DNA from: Bryoerythrophyllum caledonicum
Lineage: Eukaryota > Streptophyta > Bryopsida > Pottiales > Pottiaceae
Length of the DNA: 64,000 nucleotides
Reading direction: 5' to 3'
NCBI GenBank assembly: GCA_963971425.1
Contig: OZ020519.1
Span: 3,798,028-3,862,027, forward strand
Part shown: piece after piece, positions 9,480 through 22,066 of the stretch
How positions within the stretch are numbered: position 1 is the stretch's first letter
Layout: every line of letters starts with the position of its first letter
Notes under the pieces: generated by a model
Databases searched by the model: none
The model's input: the letters and a program-made list of their open reading frames with translations, nothing else
What the model was told of the DNA's origin: nothing
Made by a program: the position numbers and the translations under genes

Positions 9480-12190
9480 CGCTCCTACTTAAACATGTCC
9501 CTGTCCTGCGTGGCAGTGACGTGGTGCCAACATGGCTCCCACGTCGCCTTTTTTTTACCTTGCGGGTAAGTCAACCCTATGTTGATTGTATCGGACGGGC
9601 GAGAGCTCTACCGGACGGGCGAACCGGACGTCCGTCTAGTATGACAACCGTGCCAACAATTGCAAGTTCCATACAATAAGAGAAAATGTTAAATCAGAAG
9701 ATTTTTTTTCCATGTATGCTTGGTTCTATGTTTTCCATTCAAATGTTGACATGCCAAATAAAGAAGTCAAGTTTGAGATTTACAAAGTATGAATAGCAAC
9801 CACTATTTTTTGTTTTCACTTCAAATACTTTCCAAAAAGCACCGCGTGTTGTCCTATCAATCAAAATTATTTGGAAAATCTAAGGGCCCTTATAGCTCAA
9901 TATTTCTCCAACTGCCAAAATAGATATTGGCCAATATTTAAAAAATCTCTTGTTATGAAAGAATACATTGGGTAAAACCTTGTGAAGCCAACACTAAGGA
10001 CTTGAATGCATCATGCTGGCAAGATTAGAATTTGTGCATTATGTCTTGGTAAGCAATCTGGAGTTGCTATGGCTAGTGATTGCCCTAGTTTTGGAAAATT
10101 TTCCTTCAATGCAATTTCAAGAGCCATCTACGATTTTCAGAGCTCAATTTGCTTGCTAATCAGTTAAAACTCTAGAACAACTTGCAGATTCTAAAATTGT
10201 CCAAATTCCATTGTTCTAGCGGCTAGCCACAAAAAAAATTGTCCATATCATAACAAACCCTAAATCATCCCTAATTCCATGGCTCACATCGTATGACCTC
10301 CTATTTGTTTGAAAACTAACTTCCTTGTAAATGGAATTTGGAGAAAAGGCCCTGGAAATTTCAACACTATCATTAACTCCACGCCTCATGCCACCACGTT
10401 CGGAACACAAAGCAAAGAATTCCAACTAATGAGCCTCAATCAACTCATTTTTTGAAGAGAAAGCTCCTTACATTACAACAAACCCTAATTCATCACAAAT
10501 TCCTGCAGTAGCAAACTCTAACCCATCACATCACAATCTTCCTATATCACAATTTTCCTAAATGTTCTTGTTGAAAGAGAAGAAAAAAAAAATCAAAGAG
10601 AGATTTATATACATAATAAAAGAGAGCATTAGGAAATGAACAACCTTTGGAGATTGCATTGGCTAGAAGAGCGCATCACCTAAAGAGGTTCAACACAAGC
10701 CAATCCACTTTTCACTATATATTGTAATCAAGAAAGTTTAAGCTTCCACCAATGACAACGCCTCCTGATCTGTTAGGGTGTTTGCCACAAGAAGATATGT
10801 GGGAAGCAAAGAGCTGCAAAATTTATCCAAGTGTACAACAACGCTTAAGCATTCACATCTTTAGGAGCAAATATTAATTAGCGCCTTGTTCAAGTTAGAA
10901 ACTGCGCCTTCCGACTTCAAAGCGCGTTGTATTATAGAATGAACACCATATTCGTTATATTGGGAGATTCAGCAACTCCCAAATTAACACATGTAGGACA
11001 TAAGAGCTAAAGTGCACATCTAAACTCTACACTATGGAGGGATATGAGTTTCCATTAAATTGGGAGGTAATGTTCACTACAAAAATCCCTATAAAATAAG
11101 TACTGCTTATAACATTACATTACAAATCTAACTATAATATTCACAAGAACATATTAGTCGACACTTCTTTTATACCACATGTGTTCATTGAATATGAATA
11201 GCTTAATATTCAAACTGAAGCCTTAGAAGTTACAAAATTCTCTCCAAGCTACTAACCCAGATTAACACCATGCTCCAAGTTTAGCTAAAAGTGAGCTATA
11301 TGACGGACAAATAGCCACTTGTAAGAGAATTAGCTAAACATATTCTGAAACCGTATTTGAATTCAAAAGAATTTCAGTTCACCTTGTGGAATACATGGCT
11401 AAAATAATAAGTGGCGAGTTTCAAATGATGGTGTTGAGAAGTGGAAAAAAAGTTGCACACACAATAGCTCTCTTCGAGCTAAAGTGTACCCATCACTTAG
11501 AGGTGCAATGAACTGAAAGAAGTAATTGCACACACTTTAGCTCCACTTGGCCTAAAGTGCGCACCATTACTAAGTGCAATGAACTAAAAAGAAAATTTGC
11601 TCACACTTTAGCTCCACTAGAGCTAAAGTATGCACCAACATTTACTTTCTATCATAAACCATGAAGACAATTACTGGAATTATTGGTTTCAAGATTAGAG
11701 GCAATTTACCACATTGTTGTATAAAAAAGGGAACAGAAACATACTGCAAATTATCACTCATACGCAAAAATAATGGAGAGAATAATATGCCCAAAATTTA
11801 GCTCAAATCAGCTACAAGGTGAACTAGTCAATACTTCATAGCAATCATTGGCATCAGATATAGTCATATAGAGTGTAATCGAATACAAATATCTATAATC
11901 TCAGCACCAATGGATCTAACCATAATGCATGAAGTATCACACATGAGAATCCAAAATCTAGGAAAAGGAAAGTTCATTTATCTAAATCTATTACAATTTG
12001 GACGCAACAAGTGCTTCCAAAGAGGCCTTGATAATCATTACTAGCCCCCTCGGAATTTTTGTAGTTCAATCTTGTACATGACCTCCATCCCTCTTTGAAG
12101 ACCTAGGTTTCCATGCCGTCAAGATAGAATCGATACTCTCCCAAGTTATGGCTATCCCCTTTTCAACTGTCCACCAAAGGTTGCCATTTG
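9480..12190. other. Long non-coding gap with a three-unit tandem repeat at about 11451-11645
   Basis: No gene can be supported. At 11451-11645 there are about 2.7 units of roughly 73 bp. Each begins TTGC(A/T)CACAC and contains TAGCTC...GCTAAAGT followed by GTGCAATGAACT(G/A)AAA. The core ACTTTAGCTC...GCCTAAAGT is itself an inverted repeat. The rest is AT-rich intergenic DNA. Confidence 0.6.
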
Positions 12191-12194
12191 TATC

Positions 12195-13142
12195 CTAATC
12201 TTCATAGAACTTCAGAACATCCCGATCACGCGATATAGGGTGGAAGAATTGGATACGGACGGTGTTTGGCATATCCGGGTTAAAGTTAGGATCTGAAATT
12301 GCTTGAGCAATCCAAAATGGGCGCTCGTCTCCATCACAAGGCCCCAATGCAACAAAATAGCCAGCAAAAATATCATGACCAACTCTAAAAGGAGGTGGAT
12401 GATCGCGCCTCTGGCCAACAAAATGCTCATCTTGACCGTATTCCTTGCGTACCTTACCCTCCGCTAAGAACTCATCTTCAACGGCATGGGCAATTCGTGT
12501 CGTTGACCAAAAGCCGTCTTTCAATGATATGGGCGTATCCATTGGAAGAGTCAGAGCATTTCTAACGTCGCGCCAATAATACGATAGTGGCTCAAAACGT
12601 AATCTGGCTTCAATAGACTCCTGCGATGATTTCTCCCAGTGATCGATGAATCCTGAAAGCCCCTTCACCACCTCAGGGAGATGCCGCATCGTAGAAGGCT
12701 TCAATGCATCACGCTCTCCGCAAGGCCATAAAATTCTTCCTTCATAATCCTCCTTCCACAATTTGATGCCACTACCTTCTCCTCCTTTAGGAAGCCAATC
12801 CTCATCATGACAAAGGATTTTATACTTCATTACCGGAAAACCACTTGAGTGTAGATAAAACTTGAACTGATGAGCCTTTGTATGACCCTCCAAAGCTTCA
12901 TCACCGTCCGCAATCATATCCCCAATGAACTTCTTAAAGTCAGGAACCTCTTGGATGAGATGCGGGATTGTGGGAACACTCTCATTTTTCATGAACGACC
13001 TCATCAGCAAAGGAATGGTTGAAAAACTCTCCTTCCTTAGTGTCATACTCCAACGTCCAAATATTGCATTTATTTCATTATGTGTGTGACCAACTAGCAT
13101 GAAATTAACATATACCTCGTGGAAGATGTATAGTGGATGCAT
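12195..13142 (-). pseudogene. DUF7869-like transposase-related protein, 5'-truncated
   Basis: An open frame of 315 residues. It opens with FHEVYVNFMLVGHTHNEINA and IFGRWS, the V-G-H-T-H-x-x-[IV]-[DN] signature of DUF7869-type proteins found in transposon-like genes of many eukaryotes. Conserved-looking text follows (PHLIQEVPDFKKFI; YKILCHDEDWLP; HDIFAGYFVALGP). The family normally has a longer N-terminal portion before this motif; none is readable upstream, where the minus-strand sequence runs straight into a degenerate dispersed repeat from 13195. It is probably a 5'-truncated remnant with an intact 3' part. The Met at 13142 is only the first available one. Family assignment is from the motif; the enzymatic role is inferred. 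Confidence 0.6.
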
Positions 13143-13194
13143 TATTCAAATGACTATGTATTCTATGTTGGGTGCATGCTACAGTGGTGCATGG

Positions 13195-15988
13195 TGGATG
13201 CATCAATGTGCGTTGAACAGAACAACTTGAACTTCATTAAAGACAATAAAAAGGACTTATGATGCAAACTATACTGCGGAGTAGAGGATGTCCTAAATGT
13301 TGGCGACCATGATCCGGCACAAATTGGCCGGAGACTCATAATGTCGTCATTCTCTTTGAGAGTCAGACGTCAAATGAATCAATGCTAATAGGACGTCATG
13401 GCCATTGTGTACACACGCGGACGACCGTATATTTTTGTGACATTCATGTGTAACCTAAAATGGCCTGAGATAACAATAGAACTACAACCGCCTAGACTAG
13501 ACTAGAACTAGAACACAAGATTAGCCAGATATAGTTGTTCATGTATTCAATCAAAAATTCCAAAAGCTGATGGCAGATTTCAAGGAGCACCAAGTCTTTA
13601 GCGAGGTGCTAGGATACAGATGGGTGGTTGAATTATAAAAGAGAGTCTGCACGCACACATTCTATTGATTTGTGACAAATAGTTGAAAGTGAGGACTACA
13701 AATATGATCACTTAGTAGTCGTTGTCGAGCTTTGGAATTCGGCCACTCACACTATTGGGTATGAGACAATGACACATTTGTTGGTGCAACAGCCTTGCAG
13801 CACATAGAATCCAAGCACTCCTTACATGAAGGATGGTCAATGCCCTAAGTAGTAAACGGTACTTTCACAACTTTGTTGGAGATTCATGCACAGACTAATA
13901 CGACTATCCCTTGTATATAGGGAGAGATGAAGATCGCTTCTTAATTGTCAACAAAGGTCACCATGTTGACAACCGTTGGATCTTATCACACAGCTTGTAT
14001 TTAGTGGTAAAGTACAACCTGCACTTTAACATTGAGGTAAGTTTTTGGTACCGCCATTGCATTGTTGGTTGAGTGTCAACTTAATAAATTTAAGATAATT
14101 TTTGCCAACATAAATGTTTGTCAATCATCGTTGTGAAGTACATTTTTAAATACGTATACAAAGGTCACGATTGCGCAATTGTGGTTTTGAAAAGCGCCAA
14201 CAAGATTCAACAGTACATTGATGCTCGCTACGTCTCTAAAATGAGTAGTGTGGAGGCTATTTGGGTTTCCAATGCACAATGAATCTCCTGCAATCCAATG
14301 TTGGCTTGTTCATCTAGCCAATGAGAAGTGTATAGCATATAATACAAACGTTAACTAGGTGGACATTCTTAACATAGATCAAGTTAAAGAGACAACTTTG
14401 ACGGAATGATTGAGGCAAATTGGGCTTTTCTATTGCCAGAGATACGTGGCACTCAAAGCAAAAATGGACAATCCAAAAATAGGGATTTTCAATAGAATAT
14501 CCTTACTTTGTCAATCCATTGGCAAGCAAGAAATACTTTCTCCAAGCATTTTTGTTGGCGATGAAAGGTGCAACAACTTTTATGTATGAGCATACTTTTG
14601 AAGGCGTTTTGTTTTATACTTCCAAGGTTGTCTGCGTTGAACATAGATTTTACAAAAAAATAAAGAATAGAAGCAACGCCTTTGTGAAGCTACAATAAGG
14701 CCTCAACCCTGTTTGTTTTTTGTGACCATATAGACGCATGGACCCTCTGCAGACTCTCGGCAACCATATGAACAATTTTGTGAAAGTTAATCAAACAACT
14801 TTGGGCATTGGTTACAATAGAATGGAGTGGAGCAACTATGAGAGGAATAATTTCACAATCTTGCATTAAAGATGATTGCTCACTTGCTTGCAACACTTGA
14901 AAAGTTTTTGATCGATTTTAATTTGCTACAACCTACATTTCCCATGGAGTAATTGCAAGGAAATTGATCCATTTTTGAGCAGCTCAACATCAATGTTGCA
15001 CAATTAAGAGAAGAGATTCATGTATAGATTAAAACGTTGAACTAGCAACAGACCCTTTATAAAAGAGTCATGCAATCTTGTCTACTAAAAAAAGGCATGA
15101 CTATTCATTCAAGATTTAATATTCAATTGAGTTGAATCCGACCTCTGTCTATAACATCCATAGACAAAATAATTTGGCAAAATTGAAACAACGTACAAAG
15201 TTCATTCTCTAGGACGAGGCATCGAAGGTCACCAAGCTTGCTTTTGAAGTTGTTGACCATATGCTTCGCAAAATAGACAAGCAAAATGTGCCCTTTGAAG
15301 GAATTTTTGAATGGTATGCAATGATTTCAAACAAGTTTTGTCTGTTGTTCCAAAGGAATTGTAGGGCAACATTGTGATAGCATCAATTTGGGAGTCTTAC
15401 CTGTAGGACAATGTTAAAGTGTTTGCCTTACATAAAAATATGCGTGCAACTGCAACCTCTTCAAAGCTAGTTGATATGGAAAATCGGACATTTGCGGATG
15501 TGCTTTTGGCACTGGAAGAAGGCAAGCTAGACTTTGTTGAGGAAGATTATGTCCGTTGTCCATCCAAATTATATAATATTGGCTTAGCAGACTTTGAACA
15601 AACTGATCAACGCAATTTATACCAAAATTGTGACTAGCCGTGGCAGAAGTAACTTTTTCAACAATCGCTTTATTGTTGCAGCATGCAACAAAGACGTGGC
15701 AAAAAAACATTGTTGTTGTGCTTGACATGGTGCTTGGAGTAAGTCAAATCATCTTTGTTGACAAATCACTATGTCAATGCTTGTATATTGCATTTTTGCG
15801 TGCGACGGCTCCCGAAAATGTTTTGGTGCTTTTGAAAATTATGATTTACAATGTTGTTTACAATGAAGCGCTTCTGTAATTGCATTTCTTTTCCAATTTA
15901 ATTCACTATTTTTTTTGACAAGTTTCACATCACCAAAGACTGCCCTTGGCTTGTTGAGGACGACAAGTCTGTATCCTAGTAATTTATT
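13195..15988 (+). repeat. Degenerate dispersed repeat, copy A (partner at 61830-63480)
   Basis: Many blocks match 61830-63480 in the same orientation: GCGTTGAACA; AGGA(C)GTCATGGCCATTGTG; AATTCCAA(A/G)AGCT; TCCAAGC; GAGCAGCTCAACA(T)CAA against AACAGCTCAACAACAA; ACAAAGTTCATTCT; AAGCTTGCTTT; AATGTGCCCTTTGAA; and GCATGCAACAAA near the end. Coding-like fragments on the plus strand (coiled-coil-like Gln/Asn/Lys text near 15000; fragments at 15419-15637 and 15640-15879) are broken everywhere. It is an old mobile element or duplicated pseudogene whose family I cannot name. A SINE follows at its end. Confidence 0.65.
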
Positions 15989-16180
15989 ATAGAGTTACTT
16001 TAGGTCCGGAATTACCCTAAACTACTGGGTGATGGTGGAAGACATCGAATGTATCTCCAAATGGAGTAGTTGCGGGTTCAATTCCTAGTTGTGAAATCTT
16101 CTCTCTACCTAATGGCAGTGCCGCAAGTTGCCAATATAGCAACCCGAGTGTGCCAATAATAATAATAATAATAGAGTTAC
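15989..16180 (+). mobile_element. tRNA-derived SINE with 10-bp target site duplication
   Basis: The identical 10-mer ATAGAGTTAC stands at 15989-15998 and again at 16171-16180. The body between them is 172 bp. It contains a pol III B-box-like GGGTTCAATTCC at 16074-16085 and an A-box-like TGGGTGATGGTGG about 35 bp upstream. It ends in a simple (AAT)n tail at 16155-16170. Internal promoter, short length, simple 3' tail and perfect flanking duplication together are the marks of a SINE retroposed by a LINE enzyme. The perfect duplication suggests a fairly recent insertion into the older dispersed repeat. Confidence 0.8.
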
Positions 16181-16734
16181 ATTATCCATAGTGCAAATTA
16201 CCTTGAAATGTATGACGATGTGCCACACATTCTTCTCAACAGAATTACAATTCCGTGATATAATGAAGGTAAAAATGATTATAAAAAGCAACTTGCACTT
16301 TATATGAAGTACCTTTCTAATGAAACATATCATGAGACAATTAAAATGTTGAAACTCCTATTGTAGACACTTATATTATTAATCCACATAAAGAATTCTA
16401 TGAGCTATAACCTTTTATTTATACAAGGTTATTAATGCCGCACAAATGAAAACTATTCACCTTGAGCATATGTAGAAGTCGTACAATCTAAATGTTATCT
16501 TCACAAACACTCTATGCAAGAAAGAATCACTTTAGTTTTCATTTTCTAGAGCCTCGGAAAAATAAAAAGTAAATCGTACTCATTAGAATTTTGATGTACC
16601 TATTGTAGTTTGCCCAACTCCAACAGATTTAGAGCATCTCCACCGGGGCACGGGGCCCCGGGAGATTTGTCTAGATAATATTAAATATGCAAAATCGCCC
16701 TACACCGCAGACTGTAAAGCGGAGTCCCACTCCG

Positions 16735-17185
16735 CCAGGCCCGGGCCCTGGGCGAATTGACCCCCTCATTCGTACCACCCGATCACGATGGAGGGTCAAT
16801 CCCCATGCCCGTGTTGCTCCGCCCCCGGGCGACGAGCCTGCGGAGCCTCTCCCCGGGCGACCTAGTCACGAACCCTAGATGGTGTCAGGAACCCTGTCCC
16901 CGGTCGTTGCGAAGCAGAATCTTCGCGGCAGAGCGCGTCTTCTCGGGCTCCGCTGGCAGCCACCCAACGCTCTTCCCACATGTTCGTCGCCCTCGCCCTC
17001 GGACTCATCAAGTCCTGGCTCCGCCTCTCTGCGACCAGCCCCCCGATACCCGCAGTCCCCCTTCGATACCCATACCCCACTCCCTGATACCCGGTCCATT
17101 CCCGCGCAGGGTATCAACGCCGTCGCACACAAGGGTTCGCTCGTCCACAGATCGCCCTCTAGGAGCTCCAGGTCGCCTTCCTTCT
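16735..17185 (+). repeat. Long inverted arm, left copy (pairs with 23065-23515)
   Basis: Reads from GAATTGACCCCCTCATTCGT through GGGCGACGAGCCTGCGGA, ATGGTGTCAGGAACC and GCGAAGCAGAATCTTCGCG to CAGATCGCCCTC(T/C)AGGAGC. The reverse complement of the arm at 23065-23515 carries all of these in order, at roughly 85-90% identity by eye. It is far richer in GC than the neighbours. Long frames occur on both strands because of composition. A donor-like CAG|GTAAAA at 17298 hints that the arm holds the 5' untranslated exon of the gene at 17669. Confidence 0.85.
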
Positions 17186-17668
17186 CTATCTGTACCCTCT
17201 CCACAACTCGCTCTCTGTGTTCTTCCTTGAATCCCTCCTGCTCCAAATCGCTTTGCTCCTCCTCCATCAAGTCGCCCTCAACACCTACTTTTGTTCAGGT
17301 AAAATCCTAAACTCCTCTCATGCGAATCTATCAATTGCATGTGAATGATTAAAATTCTACATATTAAGGATTTTTAATGAGTAGGGTGTTGTTCTAAGAC
17401 TTGGAATTCAAAGTTGATGACAATGTGGACAAAATGTTTCATTTAATGAAGGTTTTCATAGTGTTGGACAGTGAGGTTTTATTGCATTTTGAGGGTGTAG
17501 TGACTAGTATTGGTAGTGCCGGGGAGGTTTAGGGTGACGTTTTTCATAGTTCATGATGAATGTGACGGATTTATTCAATTTCACACACTTCTATGTTACC
17601 TAGTATTCTGAGAGGTTGAATGCCACTAAATCCATTTGAAATGATATGAAAGCTTGATGTGAGAGACA

Positions 17669-18759
17669 TTGTTAATGATTTGTTCATATTTTCATATAAA
17701 TGAAGATGTTGAAGACAACTTCTATTTAACTTTTGGTGTTGATTCCAATTTTATTTCCATGTGTAGAATGGTGCTTACAGGGTTACCGTTGGCTGTTTTG
17801 GGAGAGGATTACAAGGACATGAAGAAGGGGAGGCTACAATGGCAATGTGTGGTTCCGGTGTACAAAGGATACAATTTCTCGAGTCATCGTCATTTAGGCG
17901 CTCACCTTCGCAGTCATCACCAGAAGCGCCTATCTCCATTACCCCTCGGTCGACCAAAGAAGGTAGAGCCAAGCCTTCGCCATATTAATAGCCGCCACAT
18001 GAATGCAAAGGTATTGTCAAAGCCTTTCAAACGGGAAAGAAAGGAGTTTTACTACAAGATGCAGGGGTGGAAGAAGTCTGCCGAATTGTTGTGGGCACAA
18101 GTGGTGGAGGAGGTCACTGAGCGTAATGGTGGGAGTAAAGCATCCATTGCAAAATTCATGGGTAAGAAATATTCCACCTATCTTGGAGAAATGAGGGATG
18201 GTTTTGTAGCAATTGATGCATTTAAGGTCGATGCTCTCCCAAACAACCCCGATTTTGCTGACGCTATCATGAAGTTGAAGTCTCGGTGTGACCATGAAGA
18301 ATTGGAACGGTTGAAAGAACGTTTCAATAAACGCATAAATTGGAAGAAGAACTTGAAGTATAGAAAACAAGAAGTGGAAGAGTTGGTGAGGTGGCAACGC
18401 AAATGCACCCTTCTATCTATGTAAGTTAAAATAATTTATTTCTACTACGTATCTTCGAATTTGTGAATTTCATTCACTTATCTTTGTTAGTCATTTGTTT
18501 TGGTATATATGTTTCCTAAATTTAATTGTTGTTGTATTGAAGTTACAAAGATGGGAAGAATACGTTCATTGAACGTTATCTCGATGCGGAGAAAAACGTC
18601 TTCTTAGTGAAGAATGTTCTTTCCCAACACCGGATTGAGAAGGCATGCAGTGTATATGAAGATCTTCATGCGGAAGATCTACCGAAGGATGACTCTAATA
18701 TCTCTGAAGAAGAATCATCAGAGGAGGACGAAAGAGGACAAAACGAAGACGACGTGTGA
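17669..18759 (+). CDS. Unrecognised two-exon basic/acidic protein carried by the PIF-like element
   Basis: Exon 1 is 17669-18420 and exon 2 is 18543-18759, joined across an AT|GTAAGT donor and a TTGAAG acceptor. The phases match and the sum is 969 nt, or 322 residues. Met at 17772 (MVLTGLPLAVLGEDYKD) is an alternative start. Features: a His-rich stretch HRHLGAHLRSHH that resembles half of a C2H2 finger; a GRPKK AT-hook-like core (PLGRPKKVEPS); a helical Lys/Arg/Glu region (residues about 110-250); and a strongly acidic Ser/Glu C-terminus (ISEEESSEEDERGQNEDD). Nothing in it looks like a DDE transposase. By position it could be the DNA-binding accessory protein of its element, as many two-gene transposons have, but that is inference. 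Neither exon has a disabling mutation. Confidence 0.6.
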
Positions 18760-19104
18760 AGTGTTTTAGAAATGGAGTATTCTTTGCTTTCTGTTTATGT
18801 GATGTCTTTTGAGGACTTTATGTGACTTATTGGATTTTTTTATGTTCACATGTCTCTTCATGTTTTTTTTGTTTGGGTATGATTTTTCCTATGTTTTCAT
18901 GTGTATGTATATGTAATATGATGGGGTTTCTTTAAAATATTCCATACGTAAAATTATATAATCTTTTGTAGTTTATCACCTCCATTGGAACATTAACCAA
19001 ACATGATCCCTTACACATTCGTAGGAAATGCATATCAAGTTTGTTGTTTTCATGGCAAGTATTAAAAATGATAAACAATTTATTTTTAAAAAAAATTAAG
19101 ATTG

Positions 19105-19290
19105 AGCAGTGACGTTTTATGCAAAAAATATTCTTAATGACACGTATTTTTCACAATAGAACTAATGCAATAGTGACGTTTTATGCAAGCATTTCATATA
19201 ATGACGGGTATTTCACACAAAGAAGTACTTCACCACTGACGTTTAATGCGATAATTCCATCTAGTGACGGGTATTTCATAGAACTTCCTC
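19105..19290 (+). repeat. Left subterminal array, about 3 units of about 65 bp
   Basis: Cores at about 19106 (CAGTGACGTTTTATGCAA), 19172 (TAGTGACGTTTTATGCAA) and 19232 (CACTGACGTTTAATGCGA). Each is followed some 20-25 bp later by TGACACGTATTTTTC, TGACGGGTATTTCAC or TGACGGGTATTTCAT. Confidence 0.8.
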
Positions 19291-19524
19291 ATCCTAGTCT
19301 GAGGGTACCTTGGAGGCTTGTTCATTCTCTTCATGCAATTATTTTTTTATTCTTTAAAATTTTTCCCCTTTAACATTCTCGTACTCCACGGTGATGATAA
19401 TAAATCATGAATCAATTAATGATAGAAAATCATAACATTAATTTATCCAAAAAAGAGTCTTTTCCCAAATAATATTGTTGCAAATTCAAAACAAACATAG
19501 GCTAACAAGTACATATTATATCAT

Positions 19525-22066
19525 CTATTGAGTATTGTTCGTCCTTCTCTTCCGTGATCCCGATAATCTCTCCCGAAAAAATTTTCTTCTGGCAACTGAG
19601 ATTCCATCTTTTGAATAAATAATCTCAAAAGTCGCTTGAGGATGAGAGATGTCATCTTCTTTCAGAATTCGGATTCTTCGGATGTCACCTACTACGATAC
19701 TCATCATTGACTGTAAATGTTGCAATACAACATCACCACCAGTTGTGGCTTCAGAGATCGCATCTTCAACTAAATTTCTAATGGTATGCAAAATACCATT
19801 GGTGGATGGTTCTCTAGTATCCCCTTTCAAATTGTTGACGAAGTGGTGCGCATTCGACTCTGAAGGATGTTGAATATCAACATATTCAACATTGCAGTCC
19901 ACCGCCACATCATCATCAGACGGTATATTGCTGCATCCCAAATTGTGTTCTACATGATGATAATGATGATCATCATCATCATCATCACTTTCACTACAAT
20001 CATCTGCAAATGGGTCACTTAAGATAATGTAAGTGAGCATACATTCAAGTCCCCCACGTATGGAACCATAAAACGTTCCTACGTATTCTAAGATAGTTTC
20101 CCATGAAAGATTGGTGGAAACTCTTAGAACAAGAAGTTGATGCTTACACAAATTGCCCCGAATGCCCCACTCACAAGAACAACATGCATACATAGTGAAT
20201 GGTGCATGGATTTCATACCAGCGGCCTTCAACAGATTGTGATTGTACTTTCCAAAGTAAATCACAGTCTTTTGGCGGTACAATATCCTGAAGGGGAATTC
20301 GTTGTGTTCGTGCAATTCTCCTCTCCACAATACCTTCCACAGATTTGTTGCGAATGTATCGGTTTACCTTCTGCCCTTGCAAGTACATGTAATGGTTAAC
20401 AACTGGATTTGTCAACCTCCACACAAGGAAGTCAATTCTTCTCCCTCGTCTATCTCGATTGTCAACCAACATCCACCGCTTAAGTGCTCCATGGTAACCT
20501 TCAATGCTGGATTGCGTGTCTTGATTGGAATGATGATGCCGTCGATGACCAATAAGATACAACTCGAACATAATTCAAATTAAATGCATAAAAATTAGAA
20601 GCTCTCATTGTAGTGATTGTCGACATAATGAAAATAAAATGTAATATAAAAAAAAGTCCTAAATATGAAAAAAACCGAGGACAAATGAAGAATAATGTAC
20701 CTTAATGTTTGTAATATGTGTTGAAATACTTTTGGAATGCATCCACATAGAGGTATTCAAAAAGCGTTTCTCCAATCTTCTTGGCGCGCTCCAAGAAGTC
20801 AAATCCTTCTTCTTCAAAATCAATTGGCAGATACAAAAAATAGTGAAGGGCCTTGTACACAAGATCTCTTAAATTTCCAACATTTGGAACCTTGAGAAGA
20901 ATATGGTTCTTCCAATTTTTTAAGATATGGAAGGCACACAAATAGATTGGAACGTTGTCCTCTGGCCAAGCACGTTTAAGAGCACTCCGTATTTCCACCG
21001 CATTATCAGTCATGAAGCACGATGGTAAAAATTCCGGCATATCTTTCTCAATATGCCTTCGTAAAGGGTCCAACCACATGACCATGTCTTCTTCCGTGGA
21101 TCGGCTTGCGAGCACCCAAGCAACCGGAATACCATTATTCCAATCATCAAACACAAGCAAAGTCCATAGAAGATAATTAGGAATGTTCGTACCATGCGTA
21201 GCGTCTATAGAAATCACTCTGCCATGTCCAAATTTCATCATCATCTTCTTTTGCCACTCGGTTTGGATACCCAAAAGAAAAGGCAATTCTGTGACATCAT
21301 CTTGTTCGTGCCACATGAACATGTTCTCTGGACTGGCTTCAATCCACATCTTCACACTACAGAAATCCGATGGATCCTTACGCCACATCCCCCTCTTTTT
21401 ACGTCCCTCCATGTAAGCAATGTCTTTAAGTTTGATGAAGTCATCTCGAGTACCTGGTACATTTAGCTTCATTCGCTCATTCCAATTCCGCCGATGCTCC
21501 TCAAATACTTGAAGCGATGTGAACCCCGGAGTAAGTTTTTTTTGGATCCACATCTTCATTTCAGCAGTCATTCGTGGTTGATGTGCAGTTCTCCTCCCAA
21601 GTGACTCCGGATCACTAGAACCGTGAGCCGGCGTTCCATTCTCTCTTGTATGATCGACATGATAGTATGCGACTTCGCTTACATCGGGATAAAGTTCCAA
21701 TTGCTTCACTGAGAACTCTGCAATGCATCCACGTTTAAGAGACCTAGGGAACCATGGATCATTCCGATGATCCTCTGGGCCATACGCACATTCATACCAA
21801 ATGTGCTCAATGAATGACAAAAAGTAAGGTATTTTCTTCAGTTTCCCTTTCTTTCGCTCCTTCACATTCCAACTTACGGAGGAGCCATCTTCACATGTTT
21901 GTCCATTGATGAAATCTTGAACTCTATCGTACGGAATAAACGCATGAACAACCGCACTAACATTGCCCCATCCTTGCCTAGTTGTTTTTTCCCATGTGAT
22001 GTCAAGGAAAGAAAATGGTCCGAGAGGTGGGTTTTGAACTTCTGGAGGACCCCGAGGCTTCCGCAT
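19525..22066 (-). CDS. MULE (Mutator-like) transposase with SWIM zinc finger, two segments
   Basis: Segment 1 (22066-20702, 454 residues) holds a MULE domain: first catalytic Asp in VISIDATHGTN; second in CFMTDNAVEIRSALKRAWP; and the MULE C-x-x-H signature YLCAFHILKNW. Segment 2 (20571-19525, 348 residues) holds the third acidic residue in NQDTQSSIEGYHGALKRW, then a SWIM zinc finger CSCEWGIRGNLCKH (CxC...CxH), an acidic Asp/His run (DDDDDHHYHH) and a basic C-terminus (RLSGSRKRRTNN). The T-rich 130 bp between the segments look like an intron. However, TAA stands just before the good donor AAG|GTACAT, and I found no phase-matching pair, so a nonsense mutation or an unusual splice must be assumed. 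The protein would cut its element at the subterminal arrays; here it is possibly recently inactivated. Confidence 0.78.

Noticed and set aside
16687..17310. Several long overlapping open frames on both strands
   Set aside because: They fall inside a GC-rich inverted arm, recur as frames in the arm at 23065-23515 with frameshifts between the copies, and have no recognisable domain. They are best explained by base composition and possibly an untranslated exon.
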